From positions 1-39,403 of the forward strand of contig JAEXAX010000013.1 in NCBI GenBank assembly GCA_023458035.1: a DNA stretch of 39,403 bases, read 5' to 3'. This document shows, piece by piece, positions 16,868 through 24,462 of this stretch. The position numbers were made by a program, and so were the translations under genes. Within the stretch, counting starts at the first letter, position 1. Each line of letters opens with the position of its first letter. The notes beneath the pieces are model-generated. The model worked only from the letters and a program-made list of their open reading frames with translations, did not search any database and was not told where the DNA came from. Origin of the DNA: Bacillota bacterium. GTDB taxonomy: Bacteria > Bacillota > Clostridia > Lachnospirales > Lachnospiraceae.

Positions 16868-18280
16868 TCAGATCGGATAAGCCTTGTTTTCCAGGTCAGC
16901 CACAGTCGGGTCTATCTTCGTTTTCTGAGCCTGACGATACTTAAAGAAGTCTACCGAAACCTCCGGGAATAGAGCATATGATAAAACATCTTCATCCTGC
17001 TCTTTCCAGACAGCCACCTCGGCTTCCAGCTTCTCAAGCTCATTCGGCAGCAGATCAGCCGGGCGACAGGTGATGCGTTCCTCATCTCCGATACATTTCT
17101 TTACTACTTCCGGATCGCAGGGCTTTACGCTCTGTCCGTACTCACCGCGTAAGATGGCCTTCGTTTCCTTGGTCGCCACCTTATAGCGTTCTCCCATCAG
17201 GACGTTCAATACAGCCTGACTTCCGACGATCTGGCTGGACGGCGTAACAAGCGGCGGCTCGCCGAGATCCTTACGAACCCGCGGAACCTCTTGCAACACC
17301 TCATAATAACGATCTTCGGCGTGCTGCTGTTTTAACTGGGAAACCAGGTTCGACAGCATCCCCCCCGGTACCTGGTACAGCAATGTCTTAATGTCAACCC
17401 CCATCACTTTCGGATTTAACAGACCGCTCTGCAGAGCTTCTGCCTGCAACGGCCGAAAATAATCAGCGATCTTGGCCAACTGCATCTGATCCAGCCCGGT
17501 GTCAAACGGTGTATCACGGAAAACCTCGACCATAACCTCGGTGGCCGGCTGGCTGGTGCCGAGGGCAAACGGTGACATGGCCGTATCGATGATATCAACA
17601 CCGGCCTCTACCGCCTTCATATAGGTCATGCCACCGACTCCGCTGGTGTAATGGGTATGCAATTCGATCGGCAATGCGGTCGCTTCCTTTAATGCCGTTA
17701 CCAGCTTGGATGCCTCATTGGGCACCAGTAGGCCGGCCATATCCTTGATACAGATGGAATCCGCCCCCATGGACTCGATGTCCTTTGCGATCTTCTTCCA
17801 GTAATCCAGCGTATAGGCATCTCCCAGAGTATAGCAAAGGGCGATCTGAGCATGTCCGCCTTCCTTCTTGGTGGCGGCCACACTGGTCTGCAGGTTACGC
17901 AGATCGTTTAAGGCATCAAAGATACGGATGATGTCGATACCATTGGCAATAGATTTCTGAACAAAATAGGAAACCACATCATCAGCATAATGCCGATAGC
18001 CAAGGATATTCTGACCGCGCAGCAACATCTGCAGTTTGGAGTTCGGCAAGCCGGCTCTGAGCTTGCGCAATCTCTCCCACGGGTCTTCCTTCAGAAATCT
18101 CAGACAGGCATCAAAGGTGGCGCCACCCCAGCACTCTACCGCATGATATCCGACGCGATCTATTTCCGACAGGATCGGCAGCATCTGCTCGGTCGTCATA
18201 CGCGTTGCAATCAATGACTGGTGAGCATCTCTTAATATGGTTTCGGTTATTTTAACCGGTTTCTTCACTACTTCCGTCAT
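16868..18280 (-). CDS. oadA: Oxaloacetate decarboxylase alpha subunit / 5S-type carboxyltransferase without biotin domain
   Basis: The 470-residue protein is a DRE-TIM metallolyase-type carboxyltransferase that moves the carboxyl group between oxaloacetate (or pyruvate) and biotin. It opens ITETILRDAHQSLIATRM. It contains the metal-site Lys in SICIKDMAGLL (about 180-190) and the His pair in ELHTHYTSGVGG (about 210). The C-terminal biotin carrier domain of enterobacterial OadA (about 590 residues) is missing; the carrier is encoded separately two genes upstream. It is the last gene of the operon, 12 bases after the beta subunit. AAGGAG precedes the ATG. PycB and transcarboxylase 5S subunits are close alternatives. 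Confidence 0.9.
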   Translation of the reverse strand: MTEVVKKPVKITETILRDAHQSLIATRMTTEQMLPILSEIDRVGYHAVECWGGATFDACLRFLKEDPWERLRKLRAGLPNSKLQMLLRGQNILGYRHYADDVVSYFVQKSIANGIDIIRIFDALNDLRNLQTSVAATKKEGGHAQIALCYTLGDAYTLDYWKKIAKDIESMGADSICIKDMAGLLVPNEASKLVTALKEATALPIELHTHYTSGVGGMTYMKAVEAGVDIIDTAMSPFALGTSQPATEVMVEVFRDTPFDTGLDQMQLAKIADYFRPLQAEALQSGLLNPKVMGVDIKTLLYQVPGGMLSNLVSQLKQQHAEDRYYEVLQEVPRVRKDLGEPPLVTPSSQIVGSQAVLNVLMGERYKVATKETKAILRGEYGQSVKPCDPEVVKKCIGDEERITCRPADLLPNELEKLEAEVAVWKEQDEDVLSYALFPEVSVDFFKYRQAQKTKIDPTVADLENKAYPI

Positions 18281-18292
18281 GACTCTCTCCTT

Positions 18293-19444
18293 TTATTTCA
18301 CACCATAAATCGCTAAAAATGTTCCGGCCGCTACTGCGGTTCCGATAACACCGGCTACATTCGGGCCCATGGCATGCATCAACAGGAAGTTGGTCGGATC
18401 AGCCTCCGCTCCTACCTTCTGCGATACCCGGGCTGCCATCGGTACGGCTGAAACACCGGCAGATCCGATCAGCGGATTGATCTTTCCTCCGGTCAGCTTA
18501 CTTAAAAGCTTGCCCAGCAATACACCGCCGGTCGTTCCGAAAATAAAGGCCACCAGACCGAGTACAACGATCTTTAAGGTTTCAACCTTTAAGAATGCTT
18601 CGGCACTGGTCGTCGCACCAACACTGGTTCCCAGCAAGATAACTACGATATACATCAGTGCATTGCTGGAGGTTTCCGTCAGCTGTTTTACCACACCGCT
18701 CTCTCTAAAAAGATTTCCGAGCATCAGCATTCCCAGCAGCGGAGCCACTGACGGCAACAATAAACAAACGACTACGGTAATGATGATAGGGAACAGGATC
18801 TTCTCCAGCTTCGATACCGGACGCAGCTGCTCCATCTTAATTTTACGTTCTTTTTCGGTGGTAAACAGCTTCATTACCGGCGGCTGGATAATCGGTACCA
18901 AAGACATATACGAGTAAGCAGCCACGGCAATCGCTCCCATAATGGCGCTTTGCCCCAGCTTTCCAGCCAGGAAAATCGATGTCGGTCCGTCGGCTCCGCC
19001 GATGATGGAGATAGCCGCAGCCTCTTTACCGTTAAAGCCGAGGAAGATAGCCAGGAAGTAAGCGATGTAGATTCCCAGCTGAGCAGCAGCGCCCATCAGA
19101 AAGCTGATCGGATTTGCGATTAGCGGACCGAAGTCTGTCATTGCTCCGACACCCAGGAAAATCAGCGATGGCAGGATACTCCACTCATCCAGCAGGAAGA
19201 AGTAGTGCAGCAGTCCGCCCACGCCGGTTCCGGTATGCTCCCCAGCAACCATGATCTCAGGATAAATGTTAACCAGCAGCATACCGAAGGAAATCGGAAT
19301 CAGCAGCAATGGTTCATATTCTTTTTTGATTGCCAAATACAGCAGGACAAAGGCCACACCGATCATCAGGAAGTTCCCGTATGTCAGGTTTGCAAAGGCC
19401 GTCTGCCCTATCAGATTTGCAAACGTATCAGTTATATATTTCAT
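18293..19444 (-). CDS. oadB: Sodium-translocating decarboxylase beta subunit
   Basis: The 383-residue integral membrane protein decarboxylates carboxybiotin and couples this to Na+ export. Motifs expected of OadB/GcdB/MmdB are intact: IIGGADGPTSIFLAGKL (about 150, with the essential Asp), GSAGVSAVPMAARVSQ (about 330) and NFLLMHAMGPNVAGVIGTA (split as NFLLMHAMGPN and VAGVIGTA) near the C terminus. About nine hydrophobic segments are present. Since beta subunits of all substrate types are alike, it does not tell which acid is decarboxylated. GGAGG precedes the start. It lies between the biotin carrier and oadA genes. Confidence 0.94.
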   Translation of the reverse strand: MKYITDTFANLIGQTAFANLTYGNFLMIGVAFVLLYLAIKKEYEPLLLIPISFGMLLVNIYPEIMVAGEHTGTGVGGLLHYFFLLDEWSILPSLIFLGVGAMTDFGPLIANPISFLMGAAAQLGIYIAYFLAIFLGFNGKEAAAISIIGGADGPTSIFLAGKLGQSAIMGAIAVAAYSYMSLVPIIQPPVMKLFTTEKERKIKMEQLRPVSKLEKILFPIIITVVVCLLLPSVAPLLGMLMLGNLFRESGVVKQLTETSSNALMYIVVILLGTSVGATTSAEAFLKVETLKIVVLGLVAFIFGTTGGVLLGKLLSKLTGGKINPLIGSAGVSAVPMAARVSQKVGAEADPTNFLLMHAMGPNVAGVIGTAVAAGTFLAIYGVK

Positions 19445-19469
19445 GTTTTTCCTCCACGAAAGCCGGCCG

Positions 19470-19856
19470 TTAGTTCATGGTTGCGATTAAAGCTCCGTTC
19501 TCGATCGTATCACCGGCAACCACTTCTACACTGGTCAGGGTGCCGGCCTGCGGTGCTACTACCGGGATCTCCATCTTCATAGCTTCCAGAATTACGATCG
19601 GATCTCCCGACTGCAGCTTCTGTCCTACCTTAGCTTCGATGCGCAAAATCTTACCCGGCACAGAAGCATTTACCGCCACGCTGCCGGAACCGGCCGAGGC
19701 AGCAGAAGCAGCGGCTACCGGAGCTGCCGGAACCGGAACAGCAGCGGCCGGGGCGGATACAACCGGAGCAGCGGCCCGGTCTGCACCGGCAGTAAAACCT
19801 TCTTCCACGGTTACCTGATAAACTTTCTGATTCACTGTAATGGTATATTCTTTCAT
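19470..19856 (-). CDS. Biotin carboxyl carrier protein of the decarboxylase
   Basis: The 128-residue protein has a short N-terminal strand region (MKEYTITVNQKVYQVTVEEG), a flexible Ala/Pro/Val-rich linker at about residues 25-58, and a C-terminal biotinyl domain. The biotinylated Lys is in the canonical EAMKMEI at about residue 94. The linker and length resemble GcdC/MmdC and transcarboxylase 1.3S subunits. It follows oadG by 11 bases, and AGGAGG precedes the ATG. A GTG further upstream at 19886 would extend it over the oadG end and is less likely. It is the only biotin carrier in the window and so probably serves both carboxyltransferases. Confidence 0.93.
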   Translation of the reverse strand: MKEYTITVNQKVYQVTVEEGFTAGADRAAAPVVSAPAAAVPVPAAPVAAASAASAGSGSVAVNASVPGKILRIEAKVGQKLQSGDPIVILEAMKMEIPVVAPQAGTLTSVEVVAGDTIENGALIATMN

Positions 19857-19867
19857 CTGTATCCTCC

Positions 19868-20650
19868 TTAGATCACTGTCTTCCACGATTTACCCGAAAC
19901 TCTGCGGACAGAACGAACTACAAATTCGCTGTCACGACCGGTCTCGGCTCTGTATGCTGCCAATGCCGCGCTAATCACGGCGGCAATCTCCTCTTCCTCA
20001 GCCCAAGCTGCCGACGAAACGGTCTGGCTCTCTGCCGTAGTTTCTACATTTACCGACACTGCCGCAGCTGTCTGCCGGACTGCTGCTGTCCGTTTCTGGC
20101 TCCATTTTCCGATATGCTTCATCTGAGCAATGACGATCGTCAAGAATGCCAAAGTCGCACCAACCACTCCCAGTCCCAGTAAAGTATTTAAACCTGCTCT
20201 GGTCAACAGCTCCCCTTTAGGCAGAACAGCCGAAATGGTGAAACTTAACGGTTTGCGGTTCTCATTCATCTTTAAAACCACCTTAGCCGGATGACGGCTG
20301 AAGGTAGTATCCGCAACCACTTCAATTTCATATTGTGAAGTTTTTACATTGATCTGATTCACCGATACAAAGCTTCCCAAATCTTCCTTGGAGCCGTCCC
20401 AGCTGGCAAACAGACCCTGTAAGTATGACTTTTCTTTTGCATCCGTAACTTTCTGCAACAGGCTTTTCGCCTGTTCCGGCGAAGTGGCGGAAACCTGCTT
20501 CAAAGTGTTCTCGATGGCCGGCTTTAAAGAAGCCTCCTCTTCGGCTGTTAAACGAACCGAATTCGGATTTTCCCACCGGCAGCCGGTCATCAGCCCCATG
20601 ATCAGCAGCAGACTGAATAACAGGACACTGACACGTTTATTTTTTTTCAT
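19868..20650 (-). CDS. OadG-family lipoprotein subunit
   Basis: The 260-residue protein starts with a lipoprotein signal peptide (MKKNKRVSVLLFSLLLIMGLMTGC at its core, lipobox LMTGC, Cys about 24; shown here in parts). An extracytoplasmic domain of about 125 residues follows, resembling the small repeat domains found in secreted Firmicutes proteins. A membrane helix follows at about 153-178 (LGLGVVGATLAFLTIVIAQM). The C-terminal part matches OadG gamma subunits: EEEEIAAVISAALAAYR, then a short basic tail. Gamma subunits assemble the alpha and beta subunits of the pump. Classical OadG is about 80-100 residues, so the lipid-anchored outer domain is an addition. Neighbours confirm the role. Confidence 0.85.
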   Translation of the reverse strand: MKKNKRVSVLLFSLLLIMGLMTGCRWENPNSVRLTAEEEASLKPAIENTLKQVSATSPEQAKSLLQKVTDAKEKSYLQGLFASWDGSKEDLGSFVSVNQINVKTSQYEIEVVADTTFSRHPAKVVLKMNENRKPLSFTISAVLPKGELLTRAGLNTLLGLGVVGATLAFLTIVIAQMKHIGKWSQKRTAAVRQTAAAVSVNVETTAESQTVSSAAWAEEEEIAAVISAALAAYRAETGRDSEFVVRSVRRVSGKSWKTVI

Positions 20651-20665
20651 CTGCCTACTTCCTTC

Positions 20666-22102
20666 CTATTTGGTACTGTGCCTCTTAAAGGAGACCGTTT
20701 CTCTCTTGTATTCCAACAGAGACAGTGCAGCAATCAAATGCTTCCTGGTATCCGCCACATCAATCACCTGATCGACATAGCCTCGGGCCGCAGCCGCGGC
20801 CGCACCGTTCTGCTCTTCCTCATACAAAGCAGCCTGTTCACTGATATAGGCTGCCGACTGATCATGGTGCATGATACCGGCGGCCAGCTTGGCCTCCATT
20901 AAGCCGATCCTCGCCTGCGGCCAGGCAAATTCCATATCTGCTCCCAAAGCTTTACTGTTCATCAGCAAGCCGGCACTTCCCATAGCCCGGCCGGTCACTA
21001 CATTCACCTTCGGAATACCGGCCTGTGCCAGCGCTGAGATCAGAGCAGCCGCTTCCGTTACCAACTGCTTTTCGGTGCAAAGGCTGGCCTTAAAGCTCTT
21101 GGTATTTGTCAATGTCACCAGCGGCAGGGAAAACGCATCACAGAACTTAACCAGAGAAACCGCTTTTTTCAATCCGCGTACCGACAGCCCCTCCGGCAAT
21201 ACCACCGTTTCTCCGTCTGCATCTGTGGTTACAGCATTATTGGCAAGAACTCCGACAGGCATTCCTCCCAGTCTCATGAAACCGGTGATCATATCTTCGC
21301 CGAATCCCGACTTTAACTCGATGAACTGTTTTTCGTCTGCCAATACGGCTGCCACATAACGACCGTCTGCTTCCAGACCGTTCAGTTCCTCCACGCTTCG
21401 ATTCAGATCATCTGTCAGTTGTATTGCGTCGCAGCCTTCGGCATGATTTGACGGCAGCAGACTGACCAGGGCTCTGATCCGCGCCAATACACCGACCTCA
21501 TCAGCCACCATATCCACATTCATGGTTTCAGCCGCCTGAAAGGCCGCCGTGGTGGTATCCAGCTTTTCCCGGCTGCTGCCGGGAATGGCATTCGGTGAAT
21601 TAATAAAGAAAGCTGTCTTATCCGCTTCCATCAGAGTCAGGTCATTCATGGCTGCCATAAAAGCAACTGCACCCGCACATTCACCGAAAACTGCACCGAT
21701 CTGTAATACCGAACCGGAGGCTTCCGCCTGCTTACGGTACACTTCACCAAAAGCCTGAAGGGCATCCACCGATTCCTCCAAACGAAAACCATGGCTATCG
21801 ATCAGGCCAACCACCGGTGTGCCTGTCTTTGTCGCCAGATCATAAATTCGGGTAATCTTAGCGGCGTGCATCCGGCCAAGGGTTCCGCCCATCACAGTCG
21901 AATCCTGGCTGTACACATAGACCGGCTTTCCATCGATCAAACCGTAGCCGGTGATAACACCATCTCCCGGCTCTCCGCTGCCGATTCCCGACTCATTCGT
22001 TCGGCGTGCTCGAATCGCCGCTCCCATTTCCACAAAGCTCTTATCATCCAGCAAGTGCAGGATGCGGCTCCGGGCCGGAGACTGCAGAATACTTCCTTCC
22101 AT
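20666..22102 (-). CDS. mmdA: Acyl-CoA carboxyltransferase (MmdA / transcarboxylase 12S type)
   Basis: The 478-residue protein has two crotonase-like carboxyltransferase halves. The N-terminal half contains GDGVITGYGLIDGKPVYVYSQD (split: GDGVITGYG and KPVYVYSQD), STVMGGTLGRMHAAKI and FGECAGAVAFM. The C-terminal half contains ALAQAGIPKVNVVTGRAMGS and EFAWPQARIGLM. Such subunits carry carboxyl groups between biotin and methylmalonyl-CoA, malonyl-CoA or glutaconyl-CoA. It is somewhat shorter than MmdA (about 510). ATG at 22102 has AGGAGG 9 bases upstream. It is the first gene of the operon. The exact acyl-CoA is not decided by the sequence. Confidence 0.86.
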   Translation of the reverse strand: MEGSILQSPARSRILHLLDDKSFVEMGAAIRARRTNESGIGSGEPGDGVITGYGLIDGKPVYVYSQDSTVMGGTLGRMHAAKITRIYDLATKTGTPVVGLIDSHGFRLEESVDALQAFGEVYRKQAEASGSVLQIGAVFGECAGAVAFMAAMNDLTLMEADKTAFFINSPNAIPGSSREKLDTTTAAFQAAETMNVDMVADEVGVLARIRALVSLLPSNHAEGCDAIQLTDDLNRSVEELNGLEADGRYVAAVLADEKQFIELKSGFGEDMITGFMRLGGMPVGVLANNAVTTDADGETVVLPEGLSVRGLKKAVSLVKFCDAFSLPLVTLTNTKSFKASLCTEKQLVTEAAALISALAQAGIPKVNVVTGRAMGSAGLLMNSKALGADMEFAWPQARIGLMEAKLAAGIMHHDQSAAYISEQAALYEEEQNGAAAAAARGYVDQVIDVADTRKHLIAALSLLEYKRETVSFKRHSTK

Positions 22103-22171
22103 GTTCCAGTACCTCCTTAATCCTTTCAGCTCAAATATGCTTGGTTGCACCAACAGATTTCGACAGCTGTA

Positions 22172-22185
22172 TCAAAACGTTTTCC
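22172..22185 (-). promoter_or_regulatory. cre-like palindrome in the mmdA leader
   Basis: GGAAAACGTTTTGA on the minus strand is near-palindromic around CG and fits the CcpA catabolite-response consensus with two mismatches. It lies about 40-50 bases downstream of the predicted start of transcription, a roadblock position. Confidence 0.35.
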
Positions 22186-22193
22186 AAACATAA

Positions 22194-22243
22194 AAAACAT
22201 GATACATTTAACGAAAAAATACGTTAAAATTATATCATGTTTT
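22194..22243 (-). terminator. Nested inverted repeat, scpB terminator and possible operator
   Basis: On the minus strand AAAACATGATA and TATCATGTTTT form a perfect 11-bp outer stem. Inside it TTTAACG pairs with CGTTAAA. A run of T follows. It begins about 10 bases past the scpB stop codon and contains the -10 of the next operon. Confidence 0.7.
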
Positions 22244-22257
22244 GGCTGTTCCGTCAA
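22229..22257 (-). promoter_or_regulatory. Promoter of the mmdA-oad decarboxylase operon
   Basis: TTGACG, a 17-base spacer and a perfect TATAAT on the minus strand. The -35 overlaps the stop codon of scpB and the -10 lies in the 5' arm of the terminator hairpin, giving a leader of about 120 bases. Confidence 0.75.
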
Positions 22258-22910
22258 TGTTGCCGAGCATCCTGTTCGGTCTTTGCCGGCTCTGAAAAAG
22301 ACTCCCGCACTATCGCTTCCGTCACTGTTTCTTTTTGTTCTTTTTCCGGTTCTCCTCCCGGAATCTCCTGCTCTGATTGCAGCTTTAATTCTTCCACCAC
22401 CAGTTGATCCGGTGTCGGCAGCGCATCCAGGCCGCTGACATCCATATGACGCAGGAAACGGGCCGTGGTGCCGAATAATACCGGTCGTCCGGGTGCGTCC
22501 AGACGTCCCTGCTCCTCCACCAGACCAAGCTCGACCAAACGGTTAACGGCATGATCACATTTGACGCCTCGAATATGCTCCATCTCCGTCTTGGTGACCG
22601 GCTGCTTATAGGCGATAATGGACAACGTTTCCAGCTGCACTTGTGTCAAACTCGGCTGCTTCACCTGCTTCACGATCGGTATCAGATAAGGATAGCAGCT
22701 CTTTTTTGTGGCCAACTGCCAGCCGTCCGAAAAATGCAGCAGCTCGATGCCGCGTTCGGCCGCTCCGTATTGCTCAGATAAATATATCAGCGCGGCCCCG
22801 ACATCATCCGGCGTGCATTCCAATGCCGCTGCCAAACTCTGCTCATCCGTCGGTTCACCGATGGCAAACAAAATCCCTTCCAACACAGCCGCTCGTTGTT
22901 CTACTGTCAT
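22254..22910 (-). CDS. scpB: Segregation and condensation protein B
   Basis: The 218-residue protein is the kleisin-binding winged-helix subunit of the SMC-ScpA-ScpB condensin. The tandem winged-helix part is at about residues 8-165, with the family motifs LSIIAYKQPVTKTEMEHIRG (shown as LSIIAYKQPVTK and EMEHIRG) and GRPVLFGTT. The last 50 residues form an acidic, Glu-rich tail of low complexity. Its ATG overlaps the scpA stop codon (ATGA), so the two are translationally coupled. It is the last gene of the cls-phosphoesterase-scpA-scpB operon. Confidence 0.94.
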   Translation of the reverse strand: MTVEQRAAVLEGILFAIGEPTDEQSLAAALECTPDDVGAALIYLSEQYGAAERGIELLHFSDGWQLATKKSCYPYLIPIVKQVKQPSLTQVQLETLSIIAYKQPVTKTEMEHIRGVKCDHAVNRLVELGLVEEQGRLDAPGRPVLFGTTARFLRHMDVSGLDALPTPDQLVVEELKLQSEQEIPGGEPEKEQKETVTEAIVRESFSEPAKTEQDARQH

Positions 22911-23653
22911 AAATTCTCCTTCGCTTCTATTAAAATATCATCAAACAATGTATCCTGTCTGACGTCTATCGTACCGGTTTTGACCAACTCCAGAACCGCC
23001 AAAAAGACCACCACGGTCTCCATTCGGCTGCGTCCGGCACTGAGCATTTCACGAAAGCTCATTTTTCTTTTTTTATGCAGACGTTTCCGGATGTGGACGA
23101 CCTCATCCTCCACACTGCGCTCTTCTTTTTTAATGTTCCGAAACTCAGAACGAATCGGATCTTTTAGGTCTTCCTTTCGTTTCATCACAAAATGAAAGAT
23201 CTCTTCCAGCTTCTGCAAAGTAACATCGGACAGTAACTGATCATAATCGATCGGCGGAACATATTTAGCCACTTCCCGCGGAATCTGTTTTTCTCGATAG
23301 CTGCGCTTCGCTCCCTCATCCGCCAGCTCAGACAGTGACTCTGCCATCATTTTATAAACCTTGTATTCCAATAATCGACGCACCAGCTCCTCGCGCGGAT
23401 CTTCCTCATCTATATCTTCCTCATCCTTCGGCAGCAGCATCTTGGCCTTGATTTCCAACAAAGTGGCCGCCAGTACCAGAAACTCACTCATCACATCTAA
23501 TGCCTGACCTTGCATGGCAGCGACATACTCCATGTATTGTTCGGTAATAGTAACGATCTGAATATCATAAATATCCATCTTATTTTTATCGATCAGCTGC
23601 AACAGCAGATCCAATGGCCCTTCAAACTGCTCCAGCTTAACCGGAATACTCAT
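22907..23653 (-). CDS. scpA: Segregation and condensation protein A
   Basis: The 248-residue kleisin links the SMC heads. The N-terminal SMC-binding segment begins IPVKLEQFEGPLDLLLQLI and continues NKMDIYDIQIVTITEQYMEY (both standard ScpA signatures). LVLAATLLEIKAKMLLP follows at about 60-77. The acidic middle (DEEDIDEEDP) and the C-terminal winged helix (VVFLAVLELVKTG) are present. The length is normal. It begins 3 bases after the phosphoesterase stop and overlaps scpB by 4 bases. Confidence 0.95.
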   Translation of the reverse strand: MSIPVKLEQFEGPLDLLLQLIDKNKMDIYDIQIVTITEQYMEYVAAMQGQALDVMSEFLVLAATLLEIKAKMLLPKDEEDIDEEDPREELVRRLLEYKVYKMMAESLSELADEGAKRSYREKQIPREVAKYVPPIDYDQLLSDVTLQKLEEIFHFVMKRKEDLKDPIRSEFRNIKKEERSVEDEVVHIRKRLHKKRKMSFREMLSAGRSRMETVVVFLAVLELVKTGTIDVRQDTLFDDILIEAKENL

Positions 23654-23656
23654 GCT

Positions 23657-24424
23657 TTATCTACTCTCCCATCTTTCAATTTTCCCGATACCGATCCGGC
23701 CGGCAGATTTAATCAGATCGACCAGCAGCACTTCCTTCGGATTTCCGAGCCGCGGAATGCCGGTATGTTCACCGGCGCCGGCCATCACCACATGCAACCG
23801 TCCATTTGATCGATAAGTTCCCTTACTGAAATGCGGAAAAGGAACCAGCTGCGGACTAAGTAGCCCCCCCAACAGAGGCAGTCGGACGAGACCGCCATGA
23901 TAATGTCCCGATACGATCAGGTTTGCCCCCCACTGCCGATACTGTCGGCTGTAGGCCGGATGATGCGCCATTAAAATATGGAAATCCGCCGGCTGTCTGC
24001 GGCCGATACATTGATACAGTTCTTTCATGGTCAAGCTCGGCCGCCTGATCCGTTTAAAATGATCCTCCGGCAGAGTCAGTCCGGTAATCATCAAATGCTG
24101 TTCTCCCCAGCGAAAGTCCAACTTTTCATTATCCAATACGGTCACACCGGATAGTCTTCTCCAAGAGGCTGTCACCTCCGGCCATTTCTGTTCATGATTG
24201 CCCAGACTTAAAATGACCGGTGCCACTTTGGCCAGACTGATCAACAATATCCCGGCCGGTTTTTGACTCTCCGGCAGCTTGGCCGTCATCAGATCTCCAA
24301 CGATCAGGATCAGATCCGGAGCTGCTGCTCTCACCTGCCGAAGCAGACGCTCTGTCTGTCCCCGTTCTGTCCCCAGATGCAAATCCGAAACGCAAAACAG
24401 ACGCAGATGTTTTGTGTTATTCAT
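23657..24424 (-). CDS. Calcineurin-like metallophosphoesterase, YkuE-like
   Basis: The 255-residue protein has the ordered metal motifs of the fold: VSDLHLG (about residue 12), VGDLMT (about 42), LGNHE (about 71), AHHP (about 160) and SGHYHGG (about 183). YkuE-like members are often membrane or cell-wall linked, but no signal peptide or membrane segment is visible here, so a cytosolic location is inferred. The substrate is unknown. ATG at 24424 is favoured over 24451 because GGAG lies about 9 bases upstream. It lies between cls and scpA. Confidence 0.86.
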   Translation of the reverse strand: MNNTKHLRLFCVSDLHLGTERGQTERLLRQVRAAAPDLILIVGDLMTAKLPESQKPAGILLISLAKVAPVILSLGNHEQKWPEVTASWRRLSGVTVLDNEKLDFRWGEQHLMITGLTLPEDHFKRIRRPSLTMKELYQCIGRRQPADFHILMAHHPAYSRQYRQWGANLIVSGHYHGGLVRLPLLGGLLSPQLVPFPHFSKGTYRSNGRLHVVMAGAGEHTGIPRLGNPKEVLLVDLIKSAGRIGIGKIERWESR

Positions 24425-24462
24425 AGTGCCTGCTCCTTTCATTCGACTCATTGAACATTTCT

